In this document: positions 54,682-64,000 of the stretch, piece by piece
How positions within the stretch are numbered: the first letter of the stretch is position 1
Layout of the letters: the number at the start of each line of letters is the position of its first letter
Notes under the pieces: model-generated
Seen by the model: the letters and a program-made list of their open reading frames with translations, nothing else
Database searches by the model: none
Told to the model about the DNA's origin: nothing
Assembly (NCBI GenBank): GCA_963743035.1
Contig: CAVUOB010000004.1
Span: forward strand, 62,001-126,000
Direction: 5' to 3'
Source of the DNA: PALSA-911 sp963743035
GTDB lineage: Bacteria; Pseudomonadota; Alphaproteobacteria; Acetobacterales; Acetobacteraceae
Length of the DNA: 64,000 bases
Translations under genes and position numbers: made by a program

Positions 54682-56407
54682 GCACGCAGCTCCTTGGTGG
54701 CGCGTTCGTCGAGAACGCCATTGGTATCGACGGCAACCTTGTACAGCGCGCGGGCGCTCGCGACCGATACCAGGCCGGCGCGCACGTCGCGCGCGACAAG
54801 GCCGGGATCGCGCTCCGTCGGCGGGCCCATGCCGCCGCCGCCGGGCAGCTGCAGGATCAGCCGCTCGCCATCCGGGATGACCTGCAGGCCCTTGGTGCGC
54901 AGGTTCTTGCCGCCCTTCTCCGCCACCACGCCGGGGGCGCCGGACAGGCCCCCTTCCCGCCCCTTCGGCGCATTGGCGATGCGGTCGAAGCTGGCGTTGA
55001 CGGCGAATTCCAGGTCGCCCTTGGCGGCGATTTCCATGACCTGGCCGAGGCCGCCGCGCGTGCGACCGGCGCCGCCGCTGTCCTCGCGCAGTTCCTTGCG
55101 CCAGATGATGATGGGGGCGACGTTCTCGGTCGCTTCCACCGGCATGGTGCGCACGCCGGAGGGGAACGCGGTCGCGTCCAGGCCGTCCAGTGTCGGCCGC
55201 GCGCCGGTGCCGCCGGAGTTGAAGGTGATGATCTCGAAATCCGGGATCACCGGCTTGTTGCCGCGGGCCTGGCCGGACACGCCGGAACCGCCGCGCAAGG
55301 GCGGGTTCCACAAGGACGACGCGCCCTCCGCCGCGACCCGGGCGGGGATGGTCTGGTGCAGGCAGCCCATCATCAAGTCCGGCAGCAGATGGCCGATGAC
55401 GTGGCGCACCGATACCGGATAGGGGCGCGGTGCGTTCAGGATGCAGCCCTCCGGGATCTTCATGCGGAACGGCGCCAGCGAGGCCCAGTTGTTCGGGATC
55501 TCCGGCGCGATCACCACCTTCATCCCGAAGCAGGCATAGGCGCGGGTATAGGCCGCGGGCACGTTGATCCCGCGCGGCGACACGCCGGAGGTGCCGGCAT
55601 AATCCACCTCGATCGCGTCATCGAGGATGGTCATCGCCGCCTTCAGGGTCACCGGCTCGTCATAGCCGTCCGAGCTGATCTCGTTGCGATACACGCCTCG
55701 GCCGATCCTGGCGATTTCAGCCACGGTGGCGCGATGGGAGCTGTCGAAGATGAAGGCGGCCAGCGGATCCAGGCTGTCCATGTCGAACTCGTCCATCATC
55801 TGCACCAGCCGCCGCGCGGCGGCGTCGTTGCAGGCGCAGAGGGAGTAGATGTCGCCTTCCAGCTCCACCGGCAGGCGGGAGCCGGCGCGCATGAAATCGA
55901 AGAAGGTCTCGTTCGGCTGGCCCTGGTCGAAGCATTTCACGACCGGGGATGTACATCCCCTCCTCGAACACCGAGCGGCCCTCCGGCCCCATGCCGAGGC
56001 CGCCGACATCGATGACATGCGCGGTGTTGGCGAACAGCCCGACGATCCGCCCGTGGCGGAACGCGGGGGTGACCACGGTCAGGTCGTGCAGATGCCCGGT
56101 GCCGAGCCAGGGATCGTTGGTGATGTAATGATCGCCCCTCCTTCATCGTGTCGGGGGGGAATTTCTGCAGGAAATGCCCGACGCTCTCGGCCATGGAGTT
56201 GACATGGCCCGGCGTGCCGGTGACGGCCTGCGCCATCATGCGGCCCTGCAGGTCGAAGATGCCGGCCGAGAGGTCGCCGGCTTCGCGCACCGTGGTGGAA
56301 AAGGCGGTGCGGATCATGATCTGCGCCTGTTCCTCCACCACCGCGATCAGCCGGTTCCACATGATCTGGCGATGGATCTTGGCCAGGGCGCCCGCTTCGT
56401 TCGACAT
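54678..56407 (-). pseudogene. hyuB: Hydantoinase B / oxoprolinase subunit, interrupted by two extra bases
   Basis: Three reading frames together encode about 575 residues, the normal HyuB length. The N-terminal part has M-W-N-R-L-I-A-V-V-E-E-Q-A and T-G-T-P-G-H-V-N-S-M. The middle has I-T-N-D-P-W-L-G-T-G-H-L-H-D, and the C-terminal part has F-N-S-G-G-T-G-A-R-P and L-P-G-G-G-G-M-G-P-P. Deleting one base in the CCCC at 56135-56138 and one in CCGGGG at 55943-55948 restores the frame (M-K-E-G-D-H-Y-I-T-N and M-Y-I-P-V-V-K-C-F). With HyuA it would hydrolyse 5-oxoproline- or hydantoin-type rings using ATP. It lies 25 bases after hyuA. Confidence 0.87.
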
Positions 56408-56432
56408 CACGCCGGTTCCTTTGACAGAGGGC

Positions 56433-58521
56433 TCACGCCGCCGCTCGCACAAGTTCGATATAGCCGAGGCCGTTGATGCTGCCGGTCCAGCCGATGCCGA
56501 TCAGCGTCGAGGTCTCGTCCTCGGCGATGATCGCCGGGCCGGCGATGCGCGCGCCGGGGCGCAGCGTTGCCCGGTCGTAGATGCCCCAGGGCGATACCTC
56601 GCCGGTCACGCTGTCGCGCACCGCCTGGCTGCGGACCGCCACGGCCTCCGGCACGAACAGCGCATCGTCGCCGGGCACCGGCAGATCGTCCGTTTCCTCC
56701 GGCACCGTGGAAACGACGACGGCGTAGCTCATGATCTCGACGTCCGAGCCCGGCACCGGGCGGTCGTAGAAGCGGATGTATTCGCGGTCATAGGCGGCGC
56801 GGATGCCGGCGACATCGTCGGCGACCAGCGGGCGGGCCGGCAGCGGCACGGGGATTTCGTGGCCCTGGCCGACATAGCGCATATAGGCGATGCGGGTCTG
56901 CGCCGTGGGCGCGCCGAAGCTGCCCTGCTCCACCACGCTCATCGCCTCGGTCTCCATCTCGGCCAGCAGCGCGTTCACCGCGCCGACATCGAAGCTGGAA
57001 AAACGCTGATACAGGCTGCGAACGACCTCATAGCCCACCGGCGCGCGCAGGAAGCCGATGGCGCTGCCCACGCCGGCGCCGGAGGGGACCAGCACGCGCG
57101 AAATGCCGATCTTTTCCGCGACCCGGCAGGCATGCACCGGGCCGCCGCCGCCGAAGGCGATCAGCGTGCGGCCGTCATAGGTCTTTCCCGACTCGATCGC
57201 GTGCACGCGGGCCGCGTTGGCCATGTTCTCGTCGACCATCTCCACCACCGCCAGCGCGGCCATCGAGGCGTCGAGCCCGAGCGCGCCGCCCACCTTCGCC
57301 GCCAGCGCGTCATGCGCCGCCGCCGGATCGAGCTTCATGCTGCCGCCGGCGAAGCGGGCCGGATCGTAGCGCCCGAGCACCAGGTTGGCGTCCGTCACCG
57401 CCGGCTGCGTGCCGCCGCGGCCGTAGCAGGCCGGGCCCGGATCGGCGCCGGCGCTCTCGGGACCGACGCCGATGCGCCCGAGACTGTCCACATGCGCGAT
57501 GGAGCCGCCGCCGGCGCCGATCTCCACCATCTCGATCACGGGAATGCGCAGCGGCAGGCCCGATCCCTTGCGGAAGCGGCCGACGCGGGCGACCTCGAAG
57601 GTGCGGGAGGTCTGCGGCCGGTAGTCGTCGATCAGGCAGATCTTCGCGGTGGTGCCGCCCATGTCGAAGGACAGCACGTTCTCGATGCCGCATTGCCGGG
57701 CGATATGGGCGGAGAAGATCGCGCCCCCGGCCGGGCCGCTTTCCACCAGACGGATCGGGAAGCGGCAGGCGGTCTCGATCGTGGTCAGGCCGCCGCCGGA
57801 CAGCATCAGGAAGATCGGCGCGCCCATGCCCATCGCCGCCAGGTCCGCCTCCAGCCGGCGCAGGTAGCGCGCCATCATCGGCTGCACATAGGCGTTCGCG
57901 GCGGTGGTCGAGAAACGCTCCCATTCCCGCATCTCCGGCGACACTTCCGAGGACAGCGAGATCGGGATGTTCGGCAAGCGCATGGCCCAGGATGTCGCGC
58001 ACGCGGCGTTCATGCACGGGATTGACGAAGCCGTGCAGCAGGCCGACGGCGATGCTCTCCACCTGCTCGCGCTGCAGCACCGGCACCAGGGCGCGCACCG
58101 CGTCCTCGTCCAGCGGGCGCAGGACGCGGCCCTCATTGTCCAGCCGTTCGGGCACCGGCAGGCGCAGATGCCGGGGCACCAGCGGCTCCGGCAGCACGAT
58201 GTTGAGGTCGTACTGGTCGTAGCGGCTCTCGTTGCCCATCGCCAGCACGTCGCGGAAGCCCTCCGTGGTGACCAGGGCGGTGCGCGCGCCCTTGCGCTCG
58301 ATCACCGCATTGGTGGCCAGCGTGGTGCCGTGCACGAGGATGGCGATATCCGCCGCCGTCAGGCCGGAGGCGGCCAGGATGGCGCGCACGCCGGCCATCA
58401 CCCCCTGCTCCGGCGCGGCCGGGGTGGTCAGAACCTTGATGGTGGTGCGCTGGCCCGCATTCTCGATCGCAAGGTCGGTGAAGGTGCCGCCGATGTCGAC
58501 GGCAAGACGAGCTGAAGCCAT
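56433..58521 (-). pseudogene. hyuA: Hydantoinase A / oxoprolinase subunit, interrupted by one extra base
   Basis: The combined product is 695 residues, typical of HyuA. The actin-like ATPase motif V-D-I-G-G-T-F-T-D lies at 8-16, H-G-T-T-L-A-T-N-A-V-I-E-R near 90, D-M-G-G-T-T-A-K in the middle and G-G-G-G-P-V-H-A in the second half. Frames join at the AA at 57976-57977, where deleting one base gives G-H-A-L-P-N-I-P-I-S-L-S-S-E-V. It is the first gene of the hyuA-hyuB-aminoacylase-lysE operon and divergent from a D-2-hydroxyacid dehydrogenase. Hydantoin, N-methylhydantoin or 5-oxoproline are possible substrates. Confidence 0.88.
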
Positions 58522-58633
58522 ACGGTATCTGTTCCTGTGCGAAGAGGACCCATACAACAGCCAAGGGGAAAAAGTGACAAGGCCGATCGGGTGACGATAG
58601 ACTCGGATCGGCGTCATCCCGCCCGAGGTGCTC

Positions 58634-59587
58634 ATGTCCAAACCCGTCGTCATCGTCACCGTCCGGCTGCCCGAGGCGGTAAAGACCTATGCCGAATCCC
58701 TTTTCGACGTGCGCTACGATACCACCGATGCGCTGCGGCACGGCCCGAATGACGCGACCGGAGCGGCCGGCATTCTGACCTCCACCATCGAACGCTACGA
58801 CGCAGCCAGGATCGCCGCCATGCCCGATTGCCTGCGCGTCATCGGCACGTTCAGCGCCGGCTTCGACCATATCGACCTGACCGCCGCCCGTTCGCGCGAT
58901 ATCGCCGTCTGCAACACGCCGGACGTGCTGTCCGTCTCCACAGCCGAAATCGGCATGCTGCTGATCCTGATGGCAGCCCGCCGAGCTGTCGAGGGCGAGC
59001 GCCTGGTGCGCGAAGGGCAGTGGAAAGGCTGGCTGCCGGATCTGCTGATCGGCGTGCAGCTGCAGGGCAAGCGGCTCGGCATTTTCGGCATGGGCAGCAT
59101 CGGCCGCCATCTGGCCAAGATGGCGCGCGGCTTCGGCATGGAAATCCATTACCGCAACCGCCGCCGGCTGGTGCCGGAGCTGGAGGAAGGCGCGGTCTGG
59201 CACGACAACGACGACAGCTTCCTGGCGGCCTGCGACGTGCTCAGCCTGAACGCCCCGGGCGGCAGCGACACCCGCCATTGGCTGAATGCCGCCCGCATCG
59301 CCCGGCTACCCGCGGGCGTGATCGTGGTGAACACCGCGCGCGGTAGCCTGGTGGAGGATGCGGCCCTGATCGCGGCGCTGAAATCCCGGCATGTGCGCTA
59401 TGCCGGGCTGGACGTGTTCGACGGCGAGCCGGATTTCAATCGGGGCTATCTGGCGCTGGATAACGTCGTGATGCTGCCGCATATGGGCAGCTCCACGCAG
59501 GAAGCGCGCGAGGCGATGGGAAGGCTGGCAGTGGATGGGATTGCCGAGGTGCTGGCGGGCAAGCGTCCGTGGAACCGGGTCGTCTGA
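58634..59587 (+). CDS. D-2-hydroxyacid dehydrogenase (glyoxylate/hydroxypyruvate reductase type)
   Basis: This 317-residue NAD(P)H enzyme has coenzyme motif G-M-G-S-I-G at 152-157 and the catalytic triad Arg236 (N-T-A-R-G), Glu265 and His283 (L-P-H-M-G-S). The N-terminal catalytic domain has the G-T-F-S-A-G-F-D-H-I-D segment common to D-glycerate dehydrogenases. The ATG at 58634 has GAGG five bases upstream; a GTG six bases earlier is a weaker option. It reduces 2-oxo acids such as glyoxylate or hydroxypyruvate. It is convergent with the DMT exporter (one base between). Confidence 0.92.
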   Translation: MSKPVVIVTVRLPEAVKTYAESLFDVRYDTTDALRHGPNDATGAAGILTSTIERYDAARIAAMPDCLRVIGTFSAGFDHIDLTAARSRDIAVCNTPDVLSVSTAEIGMLLILMAARRAVEGERLVREGQWKGWLPDLLIGVQLQGKRLGIFGMGSIGRHLAKMARGFGMEIHYRNRRRLVPELEEGAVWHDNDDSFLAACDVLSLNAPGGSDTRHWLNAARIARLPAGVIVVNTARGSLVEDAALIAALKSRHVRYAGLDVFDGEPDFNRGYLALDNVVMLPHMGSSTQEAREAMGRLAVDGIAEVLAGKRPWNRVV

Positions 59588-59588
59588 C

Positions 59589-60509
59589 TCAGTCGCGCGC
59601 GCTCTGCTTCTCGCGACGCTCCCTGCCGCGAACCCGCTCGCGATGGGCGGTGTAGAGGCCGCTGGCGACGATGATCCCCGCGCCGACCAGCGTCCACCGA
59701 TCGGGCAAGGCGGCGAATACCAGGTAGCCGGCGAGGATCGCCCATAGCAGCTGGACATAGGAGAACGGCGCCAGCACCGAGGCCGGCGCCTGGCGATGAG
59801 CCAGCACCACCATCCATTGCCCGGCCGAGGCGAAACAGCCGAGCATCAGCGTCAGCCCCCATTGCGCCGGCGTCGGCCAGGCATGGTCGAACGGCAGCAG
59901 GACGCTCAGCACGATCAGCCCGACGCCGGCAGACCAGAGCAATGTGGTGGCCGGGCGTTCGGTGGTCGACATCTTGCGGGTGATCACCAGCGCCATCGCC
60001 CAGCAGAACGCGGAAGCGACGCCGAACAGCGCCGCGAGCTGGAAACCGCCGGTGGCCGGGCGCACCACGACCAGCACGCCGATCATGCCGACCACCACCG
60101 CGGCCCATCGGCGCACGCCCACCACCTCCCCCAGGATGGGAATGGACAGCACGGTGATCAGCAGCGGCGAGATGAAGCTGATGGACGTGGCCTGGGCCAT
60201 CGGCATCTGCCGCACGCCGAAGATGAACAACAGGCCGGAGCCCACCAGGAACAGCCCGCGCGCAACCTGCATGGTCCGGCTTTTCGCCGCCAGCAGCCGC
60301 GTCTTGTCGCGCGCGCTGGCGCGCCAGGCCAGGCTGGCGGCGAAGCAGACGAAGATGACGTAGCGGATCCAGGCGATCTCGACGATCGGTATCTGGGTAC
60401 TGAGGAATTTCGCGGTGGTGTCCGAGGAGGCGAACAGCACGGTCGCGCCGACGGACAGGAGGATGCCGCGCAGCGGGTCTTCCAGTGCCGTCCTGTTCTG
60501 GCCGCTCAA
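59589..60509 (-). CDS. EamA/DMT family transporter
   Basis: This 306-residue inner-membrane protein has ten hydrophobic helices arranged as two EamA repeats (A-S-S-D-T-T-A-K-F-L near residue 28 and W-S-A-G-V-G-L in the second repeat). Drug/metabolite transporters of this length export amino acids, purines or other metabolites. A basic tail (R-E-R-V-R-G-R-E-R-R) ends the protein in the cytoplasm. The substrate is unknown. Confidence 0.88.
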   Translation of the reverse strand: MSGQNRTALEDPLRGILLSVGATVLFASSDTTAKFLSTQIPIVEIAWIRYVIFVCFAASLAWRASARDKTRLLAAKSRTMQVARGLFLVGSGLLFIFGVRQMPMAQATSISFISPLLITVLSIPILGEVVGVRRWAAVVVGMIGVLVVVRPATGGFQLAALFGVASAFCWAMALVITRKMSTTERPATTLLWSAGVGLIVLSVLLPFDHAWPTPAQWGLTLMLGCFASAGQWMVVLAHRQAPASVLAPFSYVQLLWAILAGYLVFAALPDRWTLVGAGIIVASGLYTAHRERVRGRERREKQSARD

Positions 60510-60570
60510 GGCAAGGCCGGGGGACGGGCCCCCGAACCTTGCCGATATTGGCGACGACGCTGGCAGTCGG

Positions 60571-61482
60571 CTATTTCAACTTCCCCATCTTGCGCAGCCG
60601 GGCCTCCAGCCGCTGCAGGCTCATAGCATGCGGCTGCGGCTGGGAGATATCCATGATCTTGTCGAAATTCTCCTCGAACATCTCCGGCGTGACGGGCTGA
60701 TCGGGATCGAACTGCACGCCCTCGGACTGGATGTATTTCACCCGCGAGAAACTGCCGGCGGTGGCGGAGATGATCTCGCCCGACATCGTGCATTGCTCGC
60801 TGGCCATATAGGCGACCGCGGGGGATACCAGTTCCGGGCGCATAAAGTTCAGCACCCACTCCGGCAACAGCGTTTCCGTCATGCGCGTGCGCGCGGACGG
60901 GGAGATGGCGTTCAGCAGGATGTTGTATTTCGCGCCTTCGGTGCGCATCACGTTGATGAAGCCGTTCAGCGCCATCTTCGCCGCGCCGTAATTGGCCTGG
61001 CCGAAATTGCCGACGGTGCCGGAGCCGGAGGTGGTGACGACGATGCGGCCGTATTTCTGCTCCCGCATGATCGGCCACGCCGCCTTCGTGGTGTAGACGC
61101 TGCCCATCAGATGGACTTTCATCACGAATTCGAAATCGTCCATCGACATGTTGTTGAACGCCTTGTCGCGCAGCACGCCGGCATTGGCCACCAGGATGTC
61201 CAGCCGGCCGAACGCCTGCACGGCGGTGTCGATGATGCTCTTTGCCGATTTCTCATCGGCGACGGAGGCATAGCTCGCCACCGCCTGGCCGCCGGCGGCC
61301 TTGATCTCGGCGACCACCGCATCGGCGACCGCGTTCTCCCCGCCGACGCCCTCGACGGAGCCGCCGGGATCGTTCACCACCACCTTGGCGCCACGGCTGG
61401 CCAGCAGCAGCGCATGTTGCCGGCCGAGCCCGGCGCCGGCGCCGGTGACGATGGCAACGCGATCATCGAAGCGAATGGTCAT
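60571..61482 (-). CDS. SDR dehydrogenase resembling the N-terminal domain of multifunctional enzyme type 2
   Basis: This 303-residue short-chain dehydrogenase has T-G-A-G-A-G-L-G at 13-20, N-D-P-G-G-S (an NAD-selecting Asp), N-A-G-V-L-R-D-K and Y-G-A-A-K. The long Gly-rich insert and the A-G-V-L-R-D-x-x-F motif are typical of peroxisomal MFE-2 / bacterial (3R)-hydroxyacyl-CoA dehydrogenases. The C-terminal 50 residues extend past the SDR core. It could work in beta-oxidation with the enoyl-CoA hydratase encoded just upstream on the same strand (91-base gap). Confidence 0.88.
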   Translation of the reverse strand: MTIRFDDRVAIVTGAGAGLGRQHALLLASRGAKVVVNDPGGSVEGVGGENAVADAVVAEIKAAGGQAVASYASVADEKSAKSIIDTAVQAFGRLDILVANAGVLRDKAFNNMSMDDFEFVMKVHLMGSVYTTKAAWPIMREQKYGRIVVTTSGSGTVGNFGQANYGAAKMALNGFINVMRTEGAKYNILLNAISPSARTRMTETLLPEWVLNFMRPELVSPAVAYMASEQCTMSGEIISATAGSFSRVKYIQSEGVQFDPDQPVTPEMFEENFDKIMDISQPQPHAMSLQRLEARLRKMGKLK

Positions 61483-61573
61483 GGTTCGTTCCTTCCCTTG
61501 CCCGCGCGCATGAAATTGCCGCGGTTACCGGAGGATCGTACCCTGACCGGGCGAACGCGCAACCCCGGGCGGA

Positions 61574-62428
61574 TCAGTCCGGGTCGCGGCCGCGGACATT
61601 GACGTAGCCCTTGCCGAACAGGGAATCGCGTTTGGTGAAGGCGGACTTCACCCCTTCCTCGCGCATCCGCTTCTTGAACTCCCGCGCCATCGGGGCGTTG
61701 TGGCCGCGCGCATCCACCTCGGCGGCGATGCGCTGGAGGGTGCGCGCGCCCATCAGCTCGAGGCCCAGATTGACCAGCCGCTTGTTGGCCGACAGCAGAT
61801 GCGGATCGACCAGCCCCATGCGGTCGGCCAGGCGCATCACCTCCCCGGCCAGCTGGTCGGCGGGGAAGCATTTCAGCGCGATGCCGATTTCCACCGCGTC
61901 CTTGCCGGTGACGCTGTCGCCGGTCAGCAGCAGCCGCTTCGCCCATTGCGGACCGGCGTGGTACAGCCAGAGATGGCTCGGCGGCGTGCCGAGGTCGCGC
62001 ACCGGCGGAAAGCCGATGCGGGCGTCCTCGGCCACCATGACGATGTCGCACAGCAACATCAGGTCCGTGCCGACGCCGATGCAGGTGCCGTGGATCTGGG
62101 CGATGACCGGCTTGTGCATGTCGAATATCTGCATGCGCAGCCGCTGGCCCTGCTCCAGGCGCCAGATGTCGTCGTCGATCTCTTCCCGGCCGCGATATTG
62201 CGGGCCCTTGCTGGCGCTGTATTCGGACAGATCGGCGCCGGCGCAGAAATGCGGTCCGGCGCCGCGCAGCACCACGCAATGCACGCCATTGTGTTCATCG
62301 GCCTCCAGCAGCGCGGCGTGCAGCTCGCGATGGATCTGCGCGCTGAGCGCGTTGCGCCGCTCCGGCCGGTTCAGCGTGACGATCGCGGTGGTGCCGCTCA
62401 TCTCATAGGTGATCTGCTCGAATTCCAT
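61574..62428 (-). CDS. Enoyl-CoA hydratase/isomerase family protein
   Basis: This 284-residue crotonase-fold protein has I-V-T-L-N-R-P-E-R-R-N-A-L-S at the N-terminus, the oxyanion-hole segment G-A-G-P-H-F-C-A-G-A-D-L-S and a second one around H-G-T-C-I-G-V-G-T-D-L. The usual catalytic Glu of hydratases is not clear in the region reading G-T-P-P-S-H-L-W, so an isomerase or a variant hydratase is possible. AAGGAGG precedes the ATG at 62428. It heads the two-gene set with the SDR. Confidence 0.88.
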   Translation of the reverse strand: MEFEQITYEMSGTTAIVTLNRPERRNALSAQIHRELHAALLEADEHNGVHCVVLRGAGPHFCAGADLSEYSASKGPQYRGREEIDDDIWRLEQGQRLRMQIFDMHKPVIAQIHGTCIGVGTDLMLLCDIVMVAEDARIGFPPVRDLGTPPSHLWLYHAGPQWAKRLLLTGDSVTGKDAVEIGIALKCFPADQLAGEVMRLADRMGLVDPHLLSANKRLVNLGLELMGARTLQRIAAEVDARGHNAPMAREFKKRMREEGVKSAFTKRDSLFGKGYVNVRGRDPD

Positions 62429-62520
62429 TGTTTCCTCCTTCGGCTTATCTGGGGAGGCTAACACAACGATCCCGCGCCGCCAGGCGTGCGGACGGCAGCC
62501 ACGGGAGCCCGAGGACCGCG

Positions 62521-63003
62521 ATGACGGAGATCTATGTGGACGGCGATGCCTGCCCGGTGCGCGAGGAAGTCTATCGCGTGGCCGAGCGGCTCGGGCTGGA
62601 GGTGCATGTCGTCTCCAACGGCTCGCGTCCGATCCGCCCGCCGGCCAATCCGAAGATCCATATGGTCACCGTGCCGGCCGGCGCGGATGTGGCCGATGAC
62701 TGGATCGCCGAGCGCATCACCCGGGCGGATGTCTGCGTGACCTCGGACATTCCGCTGGCCGCGCGCTGCCTGGCCGCCGGCGCGCGGGCGGTTTCGCCGT
62801 CGGGGCGGCATTGGACGCAGGACAATATCGGCAACGCGCTGGCCGGCCGCGCGGTATCCCAGCACATGCGCGAGATCGGCATGGCCACCGGCGGCCCGGC
62901 GCCGCTGACCAAGGCGGACCGGTCCCGTTTCCTCGGCGCGCTCGACACTGCGTTACAGGCCGCGCTCCGCGCGGGGGGACAGGCCGCGCTCCGCGGGAAG
63001 TGA
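62521..63003 (+). CDS. YaiI/YqxD (UPF0178, DUF188) family protein
   Basis: This 160-residue small protein has the family signature Y-V-D-G-D-A-C-P-V at 5-13, D-D-W-I-A-E-R near 60 and C-V-T-S-D-I-P-L-A near 72-80. The NYN/PIN-like fold with conserved Asp residues suggests a nuclease, but no activity is established. GAGGA precedes the ATG. The last 20 residues contain two near-identical copies of an A-A-L-R-x-G segment encoded by a short direct repeat (around 62970-62996). It converges on the HpnL-like gene. Confidence 0.92.
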   Translation: MTEIYVDGDACPVREEVYRVAERLGLEVHVVSNGSRPIRPPANPKIHMVTVPAGADVADDWIAERITRADVCVTSDIPLAARCLAAGARAVSPSGRHWTQDNIGNALAGRAVSQHMREIGMATGGPAPLTKADRSRFLGALDTALQAALRAGGQAALRGK

Positions 63004-63008
63004 CCGGA

Positions 63009-63980
63009 TCAGCCCTGCCGCTTGCGGCGCAGGACGCGCTTGCCCTCGCTCAGCTGCCAGGCGATCAGGCCGGGAATGCCGACCACGAGTTCGCGCAGGC
63101 GTTTGATCATCGACAGCGCGATCGCCACGTCGGGCGGGATGCCGAACAGCCCGCAGACCAGGATCAGCCCGCCCTCCTGCACGCCCAGCGCACCGGGCAC
63201 GGCGAAACCGGCGCTGCGCGCGGCCATGCCCAGGCTCTCGATGACGAAGGCCTCGGCCAGGCTCGGCTGCCTTCCCATCGCCGTCAGCGCCAGCCATACC
63301 TCGATCGTGCCGAGCGCCCAGGCGAGTAGATGCAGCGAGCAGGCCTTCAGCAACGCCAGCGGATTTTTTTGCAGGCGCAGCAATTCCCGATGCAACCCCT
63401 CCGCCGAGCCGAAGGCCAGGGCCGGGAACATGCCGGCCAGCCGGTCGGCCAGCAATTCGACCAGGCGCATCAGCCCGATATGCTGGGCCAGGATGAAGCC
63501 ACCGACGCCCAGCGCGCCGGACAACAGCACGCCCCCCACCCAGGGCGCCCAGGACCGGTCGGCATCGATGACCGCCAGCACGATGAAGCCAGCCAGGGTG
63601 AACAGGAACTGCGTCAGCACCTCGACCGTCAGGTCCAGCACGGTGCCGGCGGCGGCCAGCACCCCGCCGACGCGGCGCTGGACCAACAGCCTTATGCCCA
63701 CCAGATTGCCGCCGAGCTGCGCCACGGGAAGCAGCGAGTTCACCGCCTCGCGGATCCAGCGGATGCGCAGGAAGCGTGACAGGCCGGGCTTGCGCACGCC
63801 GAGCGAGATGCGCCAGGCGATCGCCGACAGATAGAGCTGCAGGACCAGCAGCGCGGCGGTGATGGGAACCACCCAGCCGGCCGCCAGCACCTCCACGCCG
63901 ATCGACTGCGCGCCGAACCAGGCAACCATCGCGATGACGACGGCGCCGCCCGCACCGATTGCGGCCACACCCCAGTTCAT
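63009..63980 (-). CDS. hpnL: HpnL-like flippase-domain membrane protein (hopanoid-associated)
   Basis: This 323-residue inner-membrane protein has about eight helices of the lysylphosphatidylglycerol-synthase-TM / UPF0104 type. The segments R-W-I-R-E-A-V-N-S-L-L-P-V-A-Q-L-G-G-N near residues 73-91 and F-A-V-P-G-A-L-G-V-Q-E-G-G in the C-terminal third fit the hopanoid biosynthesis-associated protein HpnL. AGGAG precedes the ATG at 63980. HpnL is linked to hopanoid metabolism or trafficking. No other hpn gene is in the window, though the gene lies at its edge. Confidence 0.75.
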   Translation of the reverse strand: MNWGVAAIGAGGAVVIAMVAWFGAQSIGVEVLAAGWVVPITAALLVLQLYLSAIAWRISLGVRKPGLSRFLRIRWIREAVNSLLPVAQLGGNLVGIRLLVQRRVGGVLAAAGTVLDLTVEVLTQFLFTLAGFIVLAVIDADRSWAPWVGGVLLSGALGVGGFILAQHIGLMRLVELLADRLAGMFPALAFGSAEGLHRELLRLQKNPLALLKACSLHLLAWALGTIEVWLALTAMGRQPSLAEAFVIESLGMAARSAGFAVPGALGVQEGGLILVCGLFGIPPDVAIALSMIKRLRELVVGIPGLIAWQLSEGKRVLRRKRQG

Positions 63981-64000
63981 GGCAGCTCCTGCTGGCAGGC

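Noticed and set aside
56148..58025. 625-codon plus-strand frame opposite hyuA
   Set aside because: Its composition is His/Arg/Ala-biased and it lacks motifs, while the minus strand encodes clear HyuA segments.

Overview
The window is GC-rich chromosomal DNA from an alphaproteobacterium. A member of the Rhodospirillales/Acetobacteraceae is my best guess, inferred from the mix of an alphaproteobacterial-type glucan exporter (NdvA/ChvA class), an HpnL-type hopanoid protein, many CaiB/BaiF CoA-transferases and the protein style; no rRNA or marker gene here proves it. Coding density is high. I saw no tRNA, rRNA, CRISPR array, insertion sequence or integrase.

Layout. 1-5.6 kb: the 5' part of a polysaccharide deacetylase, a small lipoprotein, a CBS-pair protein, a glucan-exporter-type ABC protein, a frameshifted pyridoxal kinase and a YqjM-type old yellow enzyme. 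5.6-11.1 kb: a complete phosphate operon pstS-pstC-pstA-pstB-phoU-phoB on the minus strand, with a Pho box upstream of pstS and a very stable hairpin between pstS and pstC. 11.2-22.5 kb: an M20 amidohydrolase, a NIPSNAP protein, two SDRs, an intracellular PHA depolymerase, a medium-chain acyl-CoA synthetase, two consecutive PDZ proteins with trypsin-like domains that lack catalytic residues, a glyoxalase-II-like hydrolase, a small monooxygenase and a CoA-transferase. 22.5-30.4 kb: an unknown membrane-anchored protein, a dipeptide-type importer without ATPases, a DUF35/thiolase pair and a disrupted secreted repeat-poor protein. 30.4-46.9 kb: two divergent branched-chain-type (Liv) ABC importers. 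One is followed by a hydrolase and a double-domain CoA-transferase. The other has a permease-ATPase fusion and is followed by a CMD protein, a beta-hydroxyacid dehydrogenase and a secreted CocE-type hydrolase. 46.9-58.5 kb: a split chromate transporter, a large esterase, a TPP enzyme, a luciferase-like monooxygenase and a LysE exporter / D-aminoacylase / hydantoinase HyuB-HyuA operon. 58.6-64 kb: a D-2-hydroxyacid dehydrogenase, a DMT exporter, an SDR, an enoyl-CoA hydratase, a YaiI-family protein and an HpnL-like membrane protein.

Functionally this is a scavenging and catabolic region: high-affinity uptake of phosphate, peptides and carboxylate/amino-acid-like compounds, hydrolysis of amides, hydantoins and esters, CoA activation or transfer, and beta-oxidation-type steps, plus storage polymer (PHA) turnover.

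The most striking general feature is that at least seven otherwise intact genes (pdxY, phaZ, the acyl-CoA synthetase, the metallo-hydrolase, the large esterase, hyuB twice, hyuA), and probably an eighth, are broken by what looks each time like one extra base. No shift needs a missing base. That bias suggests insertion-type sequence error rather than decay, but it cannot be settled from the sequence alone. The best candidates for new biology are the tandem pseudo-protease/PDZ pair, the unknown membrane protein with a palindromic upstream site, and the ATPase-less peptide importer tied to a cysteine-less thiolase.
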